From: Aulostomus chinensis | Taxonomy: Eukaryota; Chordata; Actinopteri; Syngnathiformes; Aulostomidae | Length of the DNA: 64,000 nucleotides | NCBI GenBank assembly: GCA_037954235.1 | Contig: JBBMOA010000010.1 | Span: 21,428,029-21,492,028 of the forward strand | Reading direction: 5' to 3' | Shown: piece after piece, positions 1-14,240 of the stretch | Position numbering within the stretch: the stretch's first letter is position 1 | Layout: each line of letters opens with the position of its first letter | Translations under genes and position numbers: made by a program | Notes under the pieces: generated by a model | The model's input: only the letters and a program-made list of their open reading frames with translations | Told to the model about the DNA's origin: nothing | The model's database searches: none

Positions 1-120
1 TAGATAGCCTTGATATTTTGGTGCAGACATTTCAGTCCCGCAGTGGATAAACTGGTGACACCCCCCCCCCCCCCCCCCGTAGCTATAGTTTATGAATTGC
101 CATGCATGAATAATATTCAA

Positions 121-485
121 GGTGGCATGGTGGTGCAGTGGTTAGCACTGTCGCCTCACAGCAAGAAGATTCCAGGTTCGAGTCCCAGCTTGGGCAAGTG
201 TGGAGTCTCCATGTTCTCCCTGTTCCTGTGTGGGTTCTCTCTGGTACTCCAGCTTCCTCCTACAGTCCAAAGACATCAAGAGAGGACGAGGCTGATTGAT
301 ACTCTAAATTGACTGTAGGTGTGGCTGTGAGTGTGAATGGTTGTCTGTCTATATGAGTTGGCCCTGCGATGGACTGGCGACCCGTCCAGGATGAACCCCG
401 CCTCTCGCCTGAAAGCTGCTGGGATAGGCTCCAGCCCACCGCGACCCCTAACAGGATAAGTGGAAGAAAATGGATGGATGGATGA
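121..485 (+). repeat. SINE-like repeat, near full length, tRNA-like head
   Basis: The head has a pol III A-box-like TGGTGCAGTGG (131-141) and a B-box GGTTCGAGTCC (175-185). The tail ends in GGATAAGTGGAAGAAAATGG followed by GGATGGATG. A near full-length opposite-strand copy lies at 41055-41421. Family name not assigned. Confidence 0.65.
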
Positions 486-3337
486 AATATTGTTCAAATA
501 GTAAATTACTGATTGGTGCATCCATCTCTGTGTTGGATTCATGAGCACCAGGGGGTGCCATGGTAGCTGAATGATCACCATCAGCCCAAAATCAACCTTG
601 TGGTGAAGCTATTTCAGCAGGCGAAATTGTGCGAAACATCAAGCCTTCAAACAGCTACATCCAGAAGTGGCTATAGGGGATATATTTTTAATTTTTCATA
701 GTAAACACAGCCTGCTTGACATTCTTATCTGCAAAGAATGCATACACCTCTTCCATATGTCATCTTTTGCTCTTGACTAGGTAAACAGTCATGATGACAA
801 TTTGTACAGCTGCTTCTAAATGGAGACCGCCATGATCCCTCACAATCATAAAACGGAACAGCTCTTGGTAGAACAGGGATTGCCGAGGCTACAATGTTGC
901 TTCTGCAGCTCTGCCCCCAATTTGCATTAAGTTAAACGCAACTTCAACTTGCTGCTTTGGCTGCCGTCTTCACGCTGCTTGCTGCTTCCAAAGCATCTTA
1001 CTGTCAGTCTAGGTAACGAATAGGAGATGGCGCTGTTATCAGTTTCAATTATTTTACACCTAAAGCTAAATGTGATTCCACAACACAATTATGCCTTTAC
1101 TTATGCATTGTTTTACGTCTTTTAATAGATTGGATCATGCATCATGCATTTTAGGCCCTTAGTCCTGTTGTAATGATAAGTGAGGATTTTACTGTTTTTT
1201 TTGTCGAACTAGATCAGATAGAAATGATGGATAGATGAGAGAACGGGGACAAATAATCAATAAACAATTAGTATTTCTGAGTCGTTACTGATTAACGGAC
1301 ATGGTGGCATATTTTCCAGTGATGCAGATCATCAGCTGATTGCAGCCGCAGACAAACTGCGTTCAGCTTCTCCTCGGCAGCTTGGACAGAAGGGAGGGAA
1401 GAGACAAATCTGGGCTATGTGCACATGAAAAAACAAAAAGACAAAAAACACAATTGTTGTTAACAGTCCAGATGGATAAGACAAATGGTGAACCGGATCT
1501 GGTCAAGTCACATTTATTTCAGAATCAATTTCCAGGAAAAAAAAACAAAAACAAAAACACACACACATACAAAAAAGACAAAAAACCCCAACACAAAACG
1601 CATGAGACTGAAAACTTTGCAGATGATAAAAACATGAAAGACAAGGACACAGCGTCACACATGAGAGTCAGAGTGAGTGATGCCAGTTCAGTCTGTTGTC
1701 TAGATGTACCATATGCCTCCTAATGGGAACAAGGGGGCAGACTGACTAATCATGAGTGTGTGTGTGTGTGTGTGTGTGTGTGCACGAGTGTGTGAGATTG
1801 AGTGAATAAATGAATGATTGTGCGAGTGAATCACTTAGTAGAGGCTCTGCATCAAAAAACAAATGATGATTAAAATAAGTACACAAGAACACGAGGAAGT
1901 CCAACAGATGGGAGCTTCCCTGATGGGTGCGGAGAGGCTTTGTGCAGCTTTTTTATATGACGCTGCAGCGCTCGCCGAGTGTGTGTGTTTGTGCGTGTGT
2001 GTGTGTACATATGAATGTGAGGGGATGAATTCACTATGTACCCCACTTGATACATACAAAAATGACAGAGTGCAGGTAAGTAGATAAACGTGAAAGAAGG
2101 GCTAGTGGATGATGCTGCTCAGGGAGGAGGCATCGTAGTGGAGGAGGGTCAAACAGACTCCTGAAGTGCATCTTGGCATGCGTCAGTGGGAAAAGCTGCC
2201 GAGTGTAAGTGCTCTATTGCATTGAAATTTTGTCATCAAGAGGTGGAAGAGGGTGGAAGGACACTGTCCATAATAGTAGACTGCAAACATCGTTTTCTCC
2301 ACCACTACCCCAATTGTCTCTGGTTCATGCCTCTGGCAGGAAAGACTTTTTTTTTTTACTTTTTCCAATTCTCTCCAACTTGCACAGAAATGTGTGTCCC
2401 CTGAAATGATACAGCAACCCTCCCAACAAATAGCCTCAATCCTGCGAGAAAAGCTTTTGGACTGGAGTCACAACAGACTGACGGAGGATTAAGGCTGAAG
2501 CATTTGGACCTGTAATCAATCGCCAGTCAACTGCATGAATGAAAAAGAGAGCACATTATTTGCTCAAACCTTATAATGATTATTCATGCACTTCAGAGCT
2601 AACGGTCACAGCTGTGTTTTGAGCCAAACACTTACATTAACAACAAAATGTCACATGCATTTCTGAAGGAGGTCACAAGTTACTAAGATCATCCTGAGGG
2701 TTTTTTCGGAGGTTATCTGGTGCAAGATGAGGGATCCGTTATGTGCATTCATCGGGCATCCATGAACATCTTTTCTTCAAGAAGTCATTCAAAAGATTAA
2801 TGGAAATGGCAGTACACAGAATCACGCTGCTACATGCTCATCTTACACAACATTGATCGCCCTGGATTTACATTACTGCCATCTGGTTGTGGATACATAA
2901 GTTGTGCCTTCCGTAACAGCACTCCAGGTGTTACTTTATCTACGAGCCAGTTTTCCATCCCAATGTATCCAGAATTTAATAAATACTGCCAAAGAGAATG
3001 ATGTAAATTTTACGTGCAACTGTATCCGCTGCTTTTGTGTAAATATTAAGCATTTCTTTATTAAGACGCGCAGTAGCTGCAGAGGAAGAGGGTGCGGCGA
3101 GATGACGTAAAGAAAAGCGAATGAACACTTATTGATGAGCAAAGCAAAAGGAGATTTTGGATTTGGATTTTGTTCTACGAAGAGTTCTACGAAGACTTCC
3201 GGTAATCGCCTTGACGACCACGAGCTGTGACATGATGGTCAAATGTGTTGTCATTAATCTGCTGAATCTGTTACCACTGTATTTTTTTTTAACATTCATC
3301 TGTTATAAATACGACAGTTTTTCCACCTCTCCAAATG

Positions 3338-3342
<5 letters not shown>

Positions 3343-3397
<55 letters not shown>
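3343..3397. repeat. (AC)n microsatellite
   Basis: Uninterrupted dinucleotide run. Confidence 0.95.
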
Positions 3398-3398
<1 letters not shown>

Positions 3399-4468
3399 CA
3401 ATGCAAAAGATTTATTCGGTGGATGGAAAGTCTTACAGAAATGTTGCTGAACAGAGAAAAGTGAGCACGTATAGCAGTATGCATTTATAAAAAAAAGAAA
3501 ACATCAGGGGCAACAAAGACTCGTCTGCTCATCTGAAACAATTCATATACATATGTGTCAGACTGTGACAACAAAGACTATTTTAAAATCTGGGACCGTT
3601 GACATAGCAACCACATCTTCTGGAGCAGCTGGTAAATTGTGATTATCATTTTTATCATGTCATTCGTATTTTTTCTGACAATTTCTAGCAATTGATTAAA
3701 CTATGTGAGAGCTGTACGGATCATGACAATTAATTCTAATAGAATGTAAATATTCTTTTAGCTACAGTGCATACAGTAGCTTGTATGTACTGTACAACCT
3801 AATCATTTTGCTTAAGGCTCACTGGGTGGGTTAATTGAATGCTCGTCAGGGTCGGGATGATAGTACTTTTACAGCGAAATCATTTTTTCTTTTACACCTC
3901 CACAAAATTTCCGATTTTCTGTGCAGTTTCAAAAGTGACATATTCATGCAAAAGCGAGATATATGGCTCTGCCCACCGAGGTTTAACACAACCAAATTTG
4001 TGTCTGTGTCACCTCAAGAAGAATAGTCTGGGCAGTCATTTCATGTCTGTAATTTAGTTTTCTATTTCAAACTCTCCAAGTACTCAGAGGTTTGTTCTCT
4101 CGTCATATGGTCCCTGAAATCAGGGACTTCTTGTACCATCAGAAATCTAAAAAGGTGGAAATTACTGTGCTGTAGTTGGGTTGAGCTTGCAAATGTATTC
4201 TCATTCTCACTTTGGTTTGCAGCTTCTCCCTTACGTGGTCAGGAAAGTGATTCTCTCTCTTTTTCGATCTATATTATGAAGTATTCCACTTCTATTTTCA
4301 TGAATGTCCAAGGAACTTATTATGAAGTACAACTTTACGATTGCATTTATTCATAGCTGGTCTTATTAATCAAAGCTTCAACATCAAATGCTTTCTCTTG
4401 TGCCGTTTTATCAAAGGATTTCTATTTAGACCTTAAATTAATCATTTAAATCATTGATTAATTTAGCG

Positions 4469-4572
<104 letters not shown>

Positions 4573-5804
4573 AATCGTTTTTTGAAGTGATTAATCATTT
4601 ACTAAACCATCACCAAAATAGTGAAAATTACTCCCAAAGGCAGGATTGTGCAGAAACTGGTTAAATGAATCAATTATTGAAATAGATTCAAATCTTCATC
4701 AAATAATTGATGAATTTAGTCTCTGCAAGTATGTTGATAGTCCAGCTAAGTCATGATCAGGAAACCATTTAAAGACTGTTTTAGTTGAAAAATCATTGAT
4801 TCCAATTAAGCCACTTTACCATCTTAATGAGGATGATGTTCCCCAATATGTACAACTACTACAAGTGTCTCCTGAACCAACAACGCCTGCAGCCAGTCTT
4901 GAGCCAGGGAGCATCTTTGCCACCAAGTGTCACTATTGCAACACTGTGCTGCCGTGCCGTTTGTCTTAAGAGGGGTGGATCAGGGTGGATTGAGGTAGAT
5001 GAAGAAGACAGCGAGGGAGGGAGAGAGAAAGAGCGAGAGAGAGAGCTGGGCAGCTGCCTGGCGGATCATCACCATCTTCTCTCGCCCTCCACCGCCTCTC
5101 TCTCTCTCTTTCTGTGGCTCCTCATGCCCCAGAAACAAGGCAGTTCTGTCTAATTGCTCTAATGGCATCTCATCCACATTAGGCTCTTGACCTTGGCTGA
5201 TCATGATAAGAGTAGGTTCGCATGGATTAGAAGTCCCCCCCTAGGTCTCCTGCACTCTCCTGGTGACCCATCAATTCCTCTTACTGAATTTCCTTCCCTT
5301 GAAAACCCCCCTCAAGTCTTTCCCCATTTGAAATTGGGTATTATTCTAATGTTTTTATCCGTCTTGCTGTGCCTGGTGGGCTTGTCAAGTTCCTTCTTGC
5401 ATTCTTTATTCATAAAAACTGAATCATTTAGGTTTTTTTTTTTTTAATTAACCCATTTATGGAGTATGTGGACTGCCTGGAAAAAATAAAGATAAATAAA
5501 ACAAGTGAATAACCTTTCATACTGGAATTACTGCGTCAACTTTTAATATGTGTGTAACTCAATATTTTGGTTAATTTCCTAATAGTATGCTGCGTTCATG
5601 GAACGTCGGATCAATCGGAGTCCCGCATATCAGAAAAATGAGTTGAACCTCATATATGCAGAAATATGTTGAACAAAGTCAATGTAAAGTGTAAGTTGCT
5701 CTCGGCAAATGCATTGCATTCAATTAGGTTCTCCAGCATCCAAGTTCCTTGCACATAGAGAACCTGGTGTGTGTTACAATTTTCACCTCTTTGATTTTTG
5801 AAGA

Positions 5805-5895
5805 GGGCGGCACAGTGGTGCAGTGGTCTGCACTGTCGCCTCACAGCAAGGAGGTTCTGGGTTTGAGCCCAGGATCTTTCTGTGGTCAGGGTTTG
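5805..5895 (+). repeat. SINE-like repeat, head fragment only
   Basis: Starts GGCGGCACAGTGGTGCAGTGG and includes GTCGCCTCACAGCAAGGAGG and a decayed B box (GGTTTGAGCCC). Similarity to the copy at 121-485 ends after about 90 bp. Confidence 0.55.
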
Positions 5896-6680
5896 GCACC
5901 ACGTTTGATTTGATGTCCCATTTGATTGCACACGTTTTCGTGAGAGTCCCTGGAATTGTCACTCTCTTGCTGCTGTGTGCATTCTTTTGATTCAAATGTT
6001 AAAATAACAATTGTTAAATCTGTTGTTCAGTCCGTGGTCTCCCATGTTTGGTTATGGTTTTAGAATCTACTGTGCACCAGTATTTAATTGGTGGAGACAA
6101 GAAGGCTCAACCACATGCTTTCAAGAGAATGAACAGACCAGATATTATGAGAGGTAATAACAGACACTTAATGTTGGGTTTGGACAAAAGCTGCATATCA
6201 GGAGACAGATTATTCCCTTAGAAAATGTCGTTTCAGTATGAAATCTTCCCAAGAAATTGCAATTGATACAAACCCATATGTTGATCCAAACCACCCACCA
6301 GTATGATTGAAAAAAGCCACAAAAAACTAGAACACGTTCACTGTTGTGATCTCTTGCCGTGGGATGCAATAGTCACACCTTTTCCAGGTCGTACTTCCTC
6401 TCAGCTCTGACAAGAGTCTGTGTTTGAGGGTCGTAGGATGCCTCTGCGGGAAACTGTTGCGAACAAACACAGAGCATGTAGAGTTGTATCCCCTCAGGAC
6501 AAAAACTGTAACAGCTACATTAAAAAGACTGCACTGGAGTATCTCTCCAGGCAAAGCAGCGACAATTTGCTTCTATCAGACCGTTATTAGACACCTATGC
6601 AATTACCAATGGCCTGGCTGAGCGCTCCGAAGCCCCTTTTCTCACTCTGTGTCATCTTCATCATTCCTACAGGCTGATGA

Positions 6681-6684
<4 letters not shown>

Positions 6685-6717
<33 letters not shown>
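6685..6717. repeat. (GT)n microsatellite
   Basis: Uninterrupted dinucleotide run. Confidence 0.95.
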
Positions 6718-6721
<4 letters not shown>

Positions 6722-7189
6722 TGCGTGTTCAGAAAAGCCTGGACTCATCTTTGCATCTTACAGCAGAGTGCCATGTCTGCATTCTTGTGGTGAGGTATGT
6801 ATGAAAGGAGCAGAAACAGTGACAAGAGACCGAGCCGTGTTGTGTCATAAAATGAAAAACAGCACTTTCATCCCTTCAAAGAATCCGACCAGCACTTCCT
6901 ATCCGACAGAAAGACTCTGCTACTCAGTGCCTTGAGCTTTTGAGTAAACGAGCATCAACATGCTCCATCTGTGAGGATCTCCAACTTAATGAAAGCCTCA
7001 CTTGCTATGACCAGCAATGATGAGGGTGATGACTGCGAGTACTTGTGGCCCCTGGCTATCACCATATTATGGCTGACCATTTTCCTCCAGTAACGATCAT
7101 TTCAAACTCAGCATCAGTTAATGAGCTGCAAATCTATGGAGGGCCTTTTCGGCCACTAAAGGGAAGAACAAAAAATCAAACTACAAATG

Positions 7190-7630
7190 TTACAAAGGTA
7201 TAGTATGACAAAATGATGAGATCCAATTATGAGACGAGAAAAATCTGACATAAAACGATCGGATTCAGTATGAAGTTGAAATCTGGAGATACAGACAGAC
7301 TTTGAGATGATAGTCACATGAGAGACAGAAAATGTAAATAATGAGATAACAAGGTCAAAACTATGAGATAATGTAGATACTTATGACATGAGAATCATAG
7401 GAGGTAAACTCTGACATTGTGACATAAAATAATCCAAATAATGAAGGAAGGAAGTCACAACTAAGGTGAAAAACCCAAATTAGGACATATAAATCTCATT
7501 CGATTAGTCTCATAATTTGGATTTTCATCTCACGCTCATGATGTTTCTACCAACACGAGTTGTATATCTCGTAATTTCGATTTTTTAACTCATAAAAACT
7601 TGACTTCGAATGAGAATGTTTTTCTTATCA
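7190..7630. repeat. fold-back region of degenerate ATGAGAT/ATCTCAT repeats
   Basis: The left half repeats motifs such as ATGAGA, GACATGAGA and ATGAGATAA; the right half carries the complements (TCTCATTC, TCTCATAATT, ATCTCACGC, TATCTCGTAA). The layout is a degenerate long inverted repeat, perhaps a decayed non-autonomous element. Confidence 0.4.
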
Positions 7631-10600
7631 GGGCTATTTTGTCATCTATCATTTAATTTAGCAGAAGAAATAGAAGGAAGCTACATATTGAAAGGTCATA
7701 AACTGACGGTCCCAGCAGTGCAAGTGTCATTTGTGTAAATTCCTTGTATACTCCTTTTTTTCAAATATTCAAGTATTTACCTCTGCTCTTCCGTTCACTG
7801 TTAGCTGAAGCGGAAATGTCAACAGCAGGACAGGAGAGATCATGATCTCATGACATTTGAAGCGTGCTCAGTCGTGTGTCCGTCTCCTTGCTTGACCCGC
7901 ACCAGTCCAGGTTTCATTTACATCTGTTTTTGTGTGTTGGTTTGTTTTTAGTTGACATCTGGGATAAAAATGAAATGCTTCAATGAAGAAGAAAAAAATG
8001 GCACCTTGGCTCATTATGACAAATCAAGAGGGAACAATAGTGTCTGACTAAAGGACACACGTCCCTAAACAAAGAGAAAATAAAAGAATTATCGCCGCAA
8101 TCTCACTGTATCAGACCTGAATCAGTTTGCACAATGGCAACAAACCGTGAAGCCGGATGATATCCTCGTTCAAAGAAAATCAATTTCAGCTGAAAATGAT
8201 GGAACTGATGGATACTTTCAGTTGGGATATTTTCCATCCCTCATGTTGTCTTTTTCAATCTCTCTCTGTACATTAGTGTCAGATCCACTTGCCATAGCAT
8301 GCTTCTTTTTTTAAGTGTTATCTCCCCCCCCCCCCGCTTGAATGCCCCCAATTTAACACATTTTCTGTCATGCTTGGAGATGAATGAAATACAATTATCA
8401 ACACACTCAGATATTAGATCCATTCCACTATATTTTCACAGAGGATCATTTTAAAGTATTTTCCACGCATTAATTCACACAAAGCATAAATAAATCAAAT
8501 CAGTGCTCATCGGCTTCAGGAGCCTTTTGATACCTCACAGAGTGAGCAATATGATAGTGGGAAAAACAAGCACACAAGCCTGAAAACCAATGGGCGTTCA
8601 GGAGAGAAAACCTTTGCAGGCTGATTACTGCATCATCCGCGTGTGTGTGCGCACGGTAAGGTTTGCTGTTTGTACACGAGTGTGTATGTGTGTGTATGGG
8701 GGGAGATGGACAAACCCAGGGGTCCGTTTATCTAAGCTGACAGAAACAATTTACAGCACTGCCACATAGGGAGTCTGAACCCCCCCCAACACATAGAGGG
8801 AGCTGGAGGGGAACTAGACGGGAATGCGGAGGCTGTGTGGCTTTGAGAACGAGCAGCTATGACTGACATGCCCACCCATGTAGCCATTGTTTTGTTCATT
8901 AAGTATTTATATCATTTTTTTTTCTTTTGGTCATGAATTTCCCCTAACATAAATATATTTACCACTTCTTTGTCTGTTATTTTAGACATTTAAATCCTTT
9001 TTTTAATGTTTTTTTTTCTTTAATTCCTACGATGTTTGCTATTCTTTACATTGATGGCGATGTCCAGTGTTAATTCAGAGCATGAAACATATCGAGTGTA
9101 TAAATACATATGTGTATTTGTGTACTTTTACTGCATTTTTTATGTTTGCATGAATCCATAGAAAGAAAAACAGAAAAAGTTAGGATAGAAGAAAGACAGT
9201 TTTTGATACTGCTAATCTTATATCACCATTTATATTGTTGAAATAAACCACTCAGCGCCAGCACAGACACATCTAGAAAGACAACCATCCGAGATGCGCA
9301 ATATTTTAGCACCTATGTGATGTCTCGTCATCCAAACTAGACAGCTATATATGGAGAGGTCGGTATAGGCTGGGTGGAGGCAGTTGGACGGTGCAGCGGG
9401 AGACCACTGTTTGATTCCTGTCTGCAGCCACAAGCACAGATTGTTGTAATTGGAATGGAAGACCATTATTCCTTCCTGTTAGGAAACACCAAGATTCTCA
9501 TAAATTTCAAGTTTCATGATTGAGAACACTTTTCATTTCCTTTCTGACTATGATTGCTGAATTACAAAACCAGGGAACACTGTGTTTCTGCTTCCAGCTC
9601 TAACCAAAAAAACGAAGCCACAATGATTTTGTAACCTCTAGCCAAGTAAACCAAGTATCAAATCAAAGCAATTGAGTCCACTTGAGTCCACCGCGTCCTC
9701 GATCACACTTTGTGTTGCTTAGGCCTGAAAAGTACACAAATGTATGAGGGTGCAAAACCAGCCCAGACTGACACAATAAAGGCCAAGCGGTAAAGGCGAG
9801 TGTCTTATTCTCCACAATATCTATTTGCAACTTTTCCATCGTTGTGCCAAGTTTTAGTTGTGGAGATTTAGTGTTGGACTCTTTAAAATTTGTGTTGTCA
9901 TGAATTGTTTAGTTTTGATTTTGGTCTTCCTTTTTTTGCTGTGTTGTATTTGTGGTTTGATCAAATCTTTTTTTCTCCTTTCCTGTTTCATTTTGTCTTG
10001 GTTTACTTTAAATTTCCTTTTGGTGTGTTTCCACCTTGTTTTAAAGTCACTCAACTGTGTCTTGTCAGCTCGTCCGTCCTCTTCAGCTACCGCTCCTTGC
10101 GTCTCTCATCCAATCAACTCCTTCTGCCCTCGCGGTCTCTCACCTGTCATGTGTTTTGAGATTAGTGGAGTTTATATTTAACTTCAGTTTCTCATTCTGT
10201 CACCTCGAATCATTTGGTTTTAGCTCACCTGCCAGTCATTCCATTGCTTTTTTTCCCCCCCGTTTGTGTCCATCACCTTCCCCCAAATGTGACATGCAGA
10301 CTGTTGTCAGTTAAGGTTTGAGTCAAATATGTGTCTAGATAACGAGAAGGTGACAGCGTTGGTCTATAGCAATTACAGGGAGCAGTGAGGAATGTAAACA
10401 ATTAGCTGAAAACTCGACTGGTCTCTTTGTGCATCGAGATATCATTAATGTGTCACTAATCCTGTCAATGTGAGAGCGTGTTGTCTGAGAAAGACGTCGA
10501 AGGAAGTTTTTATCATTGCTTAAATCTAACTGGACTGTAACGTGCATTAGGTTCGCCACATCACGGTCATGTCACCTAAACACACACACAGGACATCAAC

Positions 10601-11764
10601 ATCATCATCATCATCATCATCAAAGTAATCATACGTATTCTAACGTTCAGGTGTGAGGGTGTGTTTGTCAAAGGTACCAAACTCCAATCAGTACTGGATT
10701 TGGAAAGTTGATGCGGGTTTTGAGATTTAAAAAAAAAAAAAAAAAAAAAATCGGATAAAAATATATCCTCCAAAAACAAACATTTCCGATAAGAATCCCT
10801 GAAATAAGATTTTCTTAAGAACTGTGACCGAGATGTTACCAGAGCATTTCACATGAGGAAAAATACTGCTGACGGATTTGAAATAATCTTGTTAATCTCT
10901 GTTCCGACATTTTCTGTTTGATACAGGATGAAACACGTGCTCGTCCTGATATATCTCCTCATCATACATCCATGTCTCATAATAAGGACACATAATTATG
11001 ACTGAGTTGTTTTCATTCGGGGATGGTGATTGAGAGATGCTGTTGATTGCAAATAGATGTTTATTTGCATTATTATTTACGTTTTCCGGGAACAGATATA
11101 TCAATTGAGAAAGCACAAGTCTCTCAGGGCTTTCTTAAACAGAATATAACCCTAAATAAAACCTCCATGTTGGACTGCAGGTGTGACACGTTATATTTGA
11201 TTGAATAGTTTATTTCATTCAGTGAAAAAAAAGAAAAATATGCACACAAAATTTTCTAAATTTTGAGTTAAAGGGAGCAGGAAGCAGAAAAAATGGTATT
11301 TTCTCTGCCACTTGATAAAAAGAAATCTATTTCCAAAATTACATGATATAAATAAAATGTATGCAGCCAAGACATCCACTTTAACTCCTGTGTTCTTTTT
11401 TACAATTCTGTAATTATAATCTGTTTGGTTCTCCAACTTGACCAGTGGCAGTGTATTTCATTAATTTAATGGTGTAAATTTATCATTTTAGCCTTAAATT
11501 TCATGTCTGAAATGTCTGTTCCTTTTAAATTATAAGGGTCAAATGTGGAACAATCACACTGTTATTAAATGCGCAATGCTTTGTTACCTAATGAATCCTT
11601 TAGTTTGCATACTAAGCAGGGAGTTAAGGTTTTAACATTTTCAGCTTCAGATTGTAGTGTCATCTGCAAAGAGAGTACATGACTCGTTTGATGTCAACGT
11701 TTTCTTTCACAATATAGTTTGGAATATTTGATTTTTTTTTTTTTTGTAGCTTTAGTAACACTGT
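7631..11764. other. non-coding
   Basis: No gene recognised. Poly-A at 10730-10750 and a short (ATC)n at 10600-10622. The T-rich segment at about 9855-10250 looks like a dispersed repeat (TTTTGATTTTGGTCTTCC, TCACCTGTCATGTG); family unknown. Confidence 0.4.
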
Positions 11765-11886
11765 CTACAACGGACTGGCGACTCATCCAGGGTGAATCCC
11801 GCCTCTTGCCCAGTGTCAGCTGGAAAAGGCTCCACCCCCCAACCCTTAACAGATAAGTGGTACTGGAAATGGATGGCCAGATGGAT
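11765..11886 (+). repeat. SINE-like repeat, tail fragment only
   Basis: GACTGGCGACTCATCCAGGG through GGATGGCCAGATGGAT matches the 3' part of the copy at 121-485. Confidence 0.5.
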
Positions 11887-12020
11887 AGTTACACTGCTTA
11901 TTATTCCCCATGTAGCCTCCATATCATTCATATTTTCAATTAATAAATCATTAACATATTCCTTTTCATGCCTTCTAACTATCCATACTAAGTGATTTTT
12001 TTATTCTACACTTGTCCTAT

Positions 12021-12098
<78 letters not shown>

Positions 12099-13946
12099 GT
12101 TTCTGTGACTGTAGTGACATAAATCATTGGAAGTTGTTATGGAGGGTTGGTATCAACCATTATTGGACTTGGTTGTGGGTACATGTGCACTTGTGTGTGC
12201 AATACACTGCAACAAGAGCAGCAGCCCATCAATTTTGAGGAGATTTTGTGGATCGGGATCCAGCATTGTGCTGCCAGCATCCTGATGACAGAGCAGAAAT
12301 TCGAACGCCTTCACACCTGCTCTTCACTCATGACACTATTCCCTGTTTCCTCGTTCCCTCCAGTGTCCAGAGAGAAAAGTCACACATAACACAGACGTGT
12401 TTCCACAGCAATATCAGCTCCCTAGGATCCTCCCTGTAACCTCCATGCAGGAAAAGGTAGCACCAACGCCAAAATTCGGACCGTAGGAGGTCGTTTATAA
12501 AGAACCTCTTGTTAGCAACCCCTATTTTTGAGGCATAAATCCTTTGAAATTCAGTGCAATATTTACTGGTGTATTTTATTTTGCAAACCAAAATGTTAAA
12601 TTATACAAAGCTAGAATGAACTACAGACTCTATTTCAGGCATGTTTGCATGTAACATCGATTGTGCAAATGTAATTGAATTTCTGTTTGTCTGAGGTGGA
12701 GCCAGCTATTCACATATCCATCTGTCTAGGAGTTTAATAGAGTTGTAACACAATGTTTCATTTCATAATATGAAAAACCCTCATTCCGATGATCACAGGG
12801 TGGTACATTACCTCCGGGTTGTCAGTGCTCTGTGAGTTAATTAGTTGGTTCGTTAGTGAAATTGCAATTTTCACTTAAACACACATCCCCAGACAAAACA
12901 ACAACAAAAAAAACAACAACATGAAAACAAGACTCGCGGTTCCCTCGGTGAGTTGTTTAAGGACATCTTTGCTGGCGGGTGTCAGCCTTTTGCAGATACT
13001 TGCGTCATATTTTTCACCAAGTGATTTCAAGTACTGTATAGTATTGGGTTGTGGGAGAATGTGTATGAGGAGCCCTGTTATCTCGGCGGTGGTTTCAGGT
13101 CTGTATGTGAGTGTGGAAGAGAGAAACAGGAGAAGCAGTGGAGCGGAGTTGAACAATGTTTTAGTGCAACAGATGAGATGATGCGGGGCTACAAAGACTC
13201 CTTTGAGTTTGGATGGTCGTCTTTGATGGTTGCTTTTGAATGCTGGTCCGACTACATCGTCTGATCAGAAAAATAAAGGAGCTGACGGGCATCAGCATCC
13301 AAGCGATGAGTGCACTTATGGTAAAAGGCTGAGACCAGTATCACAGAGTAATGACCAAACCAGAATGCATCGTAGCAGATGCTGGCCAAATAGCCATGAT
13401 TAACATGATGGCTCGTGGAACAAGAGCCAAGAATACAAAGTCAGCTTCTTCTCATGTCGGTAACATGCACAATCACTCAAAGGCTAATGAGAGCTGCAGC
13501 AACCAATAGGGAAGTCTGAGTGAACCCAGGCCAAGTACAAAATAAAATAAATTACCCTTTAATAGAATAAAATAGAGTTCAAATGGATTTGTTTGGACAA
13601 CAACAAGACTAGAATTAACAGAATAAGTGAGTTTGAAATCATTCCCTCCTCCCTGTAACAACACAAACCCTGGAGTCAACTTTACATTTAGGACTCTTCA
13701 CAAATCAACTAATGTCTGCATTACAGTCACCACCCTGCAGTGGATCATCATTCTGTGCCATCTCCGTAATGGTGCACCTCAGTCATTGAATGCTGTCAAC
13801 AAGAGTGTACGTGCATGTGTTGTGAATTTTTAGGGCACTTAGTAGTAGATGCATTTTATCCTCAGTATATGGACAGAAGTGTAAAATCAATCTGATTCCT
13901 TGTTTTTTTTCTCAAATCCTGTTTATTAAACTGCCTTGTGTTAATT
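11887..13946. other. non-coding
   Basis: No gene recognised; contains the (AC)n run at 12024. Frames at about 12875-13260 on both strands lack recognisable motifs. Confidence 0.4.
12024..12094. repeat. (AC)n microsatellite
   Basis: About 71 bp, uninterrupted. Confidence 0.95.
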
Positions 13947-14240
13947 TTCCGTCCATCCATTTTCTTCCACTTATCCTTGTAAGGGTCACAGGGGGCTGGA
14001 GCCTATCCCAGCAGCCTTCGGGCGTGAGGCAGGGTTCACCTTGGACAGGTCTCCAGTCCATCACAGGACCAACACATAGAGACAGACAACCATTCACACT
14101 CACAGTCACACCTACGGTCAGTTTAGAGTATCAATCAGCCTCGTTCCCTCTTGATGTCGTTGGACTGTGGGAGGAAGCTGGAGTACCAGAGAGAACCCAC
14201 ACAGGAACAGGGAGAACATGGAGACTCACACTTGCCCAAG
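13947..14240 (-). repeat. SINE-like repeat lacking its tRNA-like head
   Basis: Begins with the complement of the GGATGG tail (CCATCCATTTTCTTCC) and runs to CACACTTGCCCAAG, where the head should start. The A and B boxes are missing. Confidence 0.6.

Noticed and set aside
121..193. Possible functional tRNA gene
   Set aside because: A and B boxes are present, but no acceptor-stem pairing or anticodon arm is evident; it is the head of a dispersed SINE-like repeat.
12875..13156. 93-codon minus-strand frame with a hydrophobic N-terminus resembling a signal peptide
   Set aside because: No family motif, and the opposite strand is equally open; I could not support a gene.
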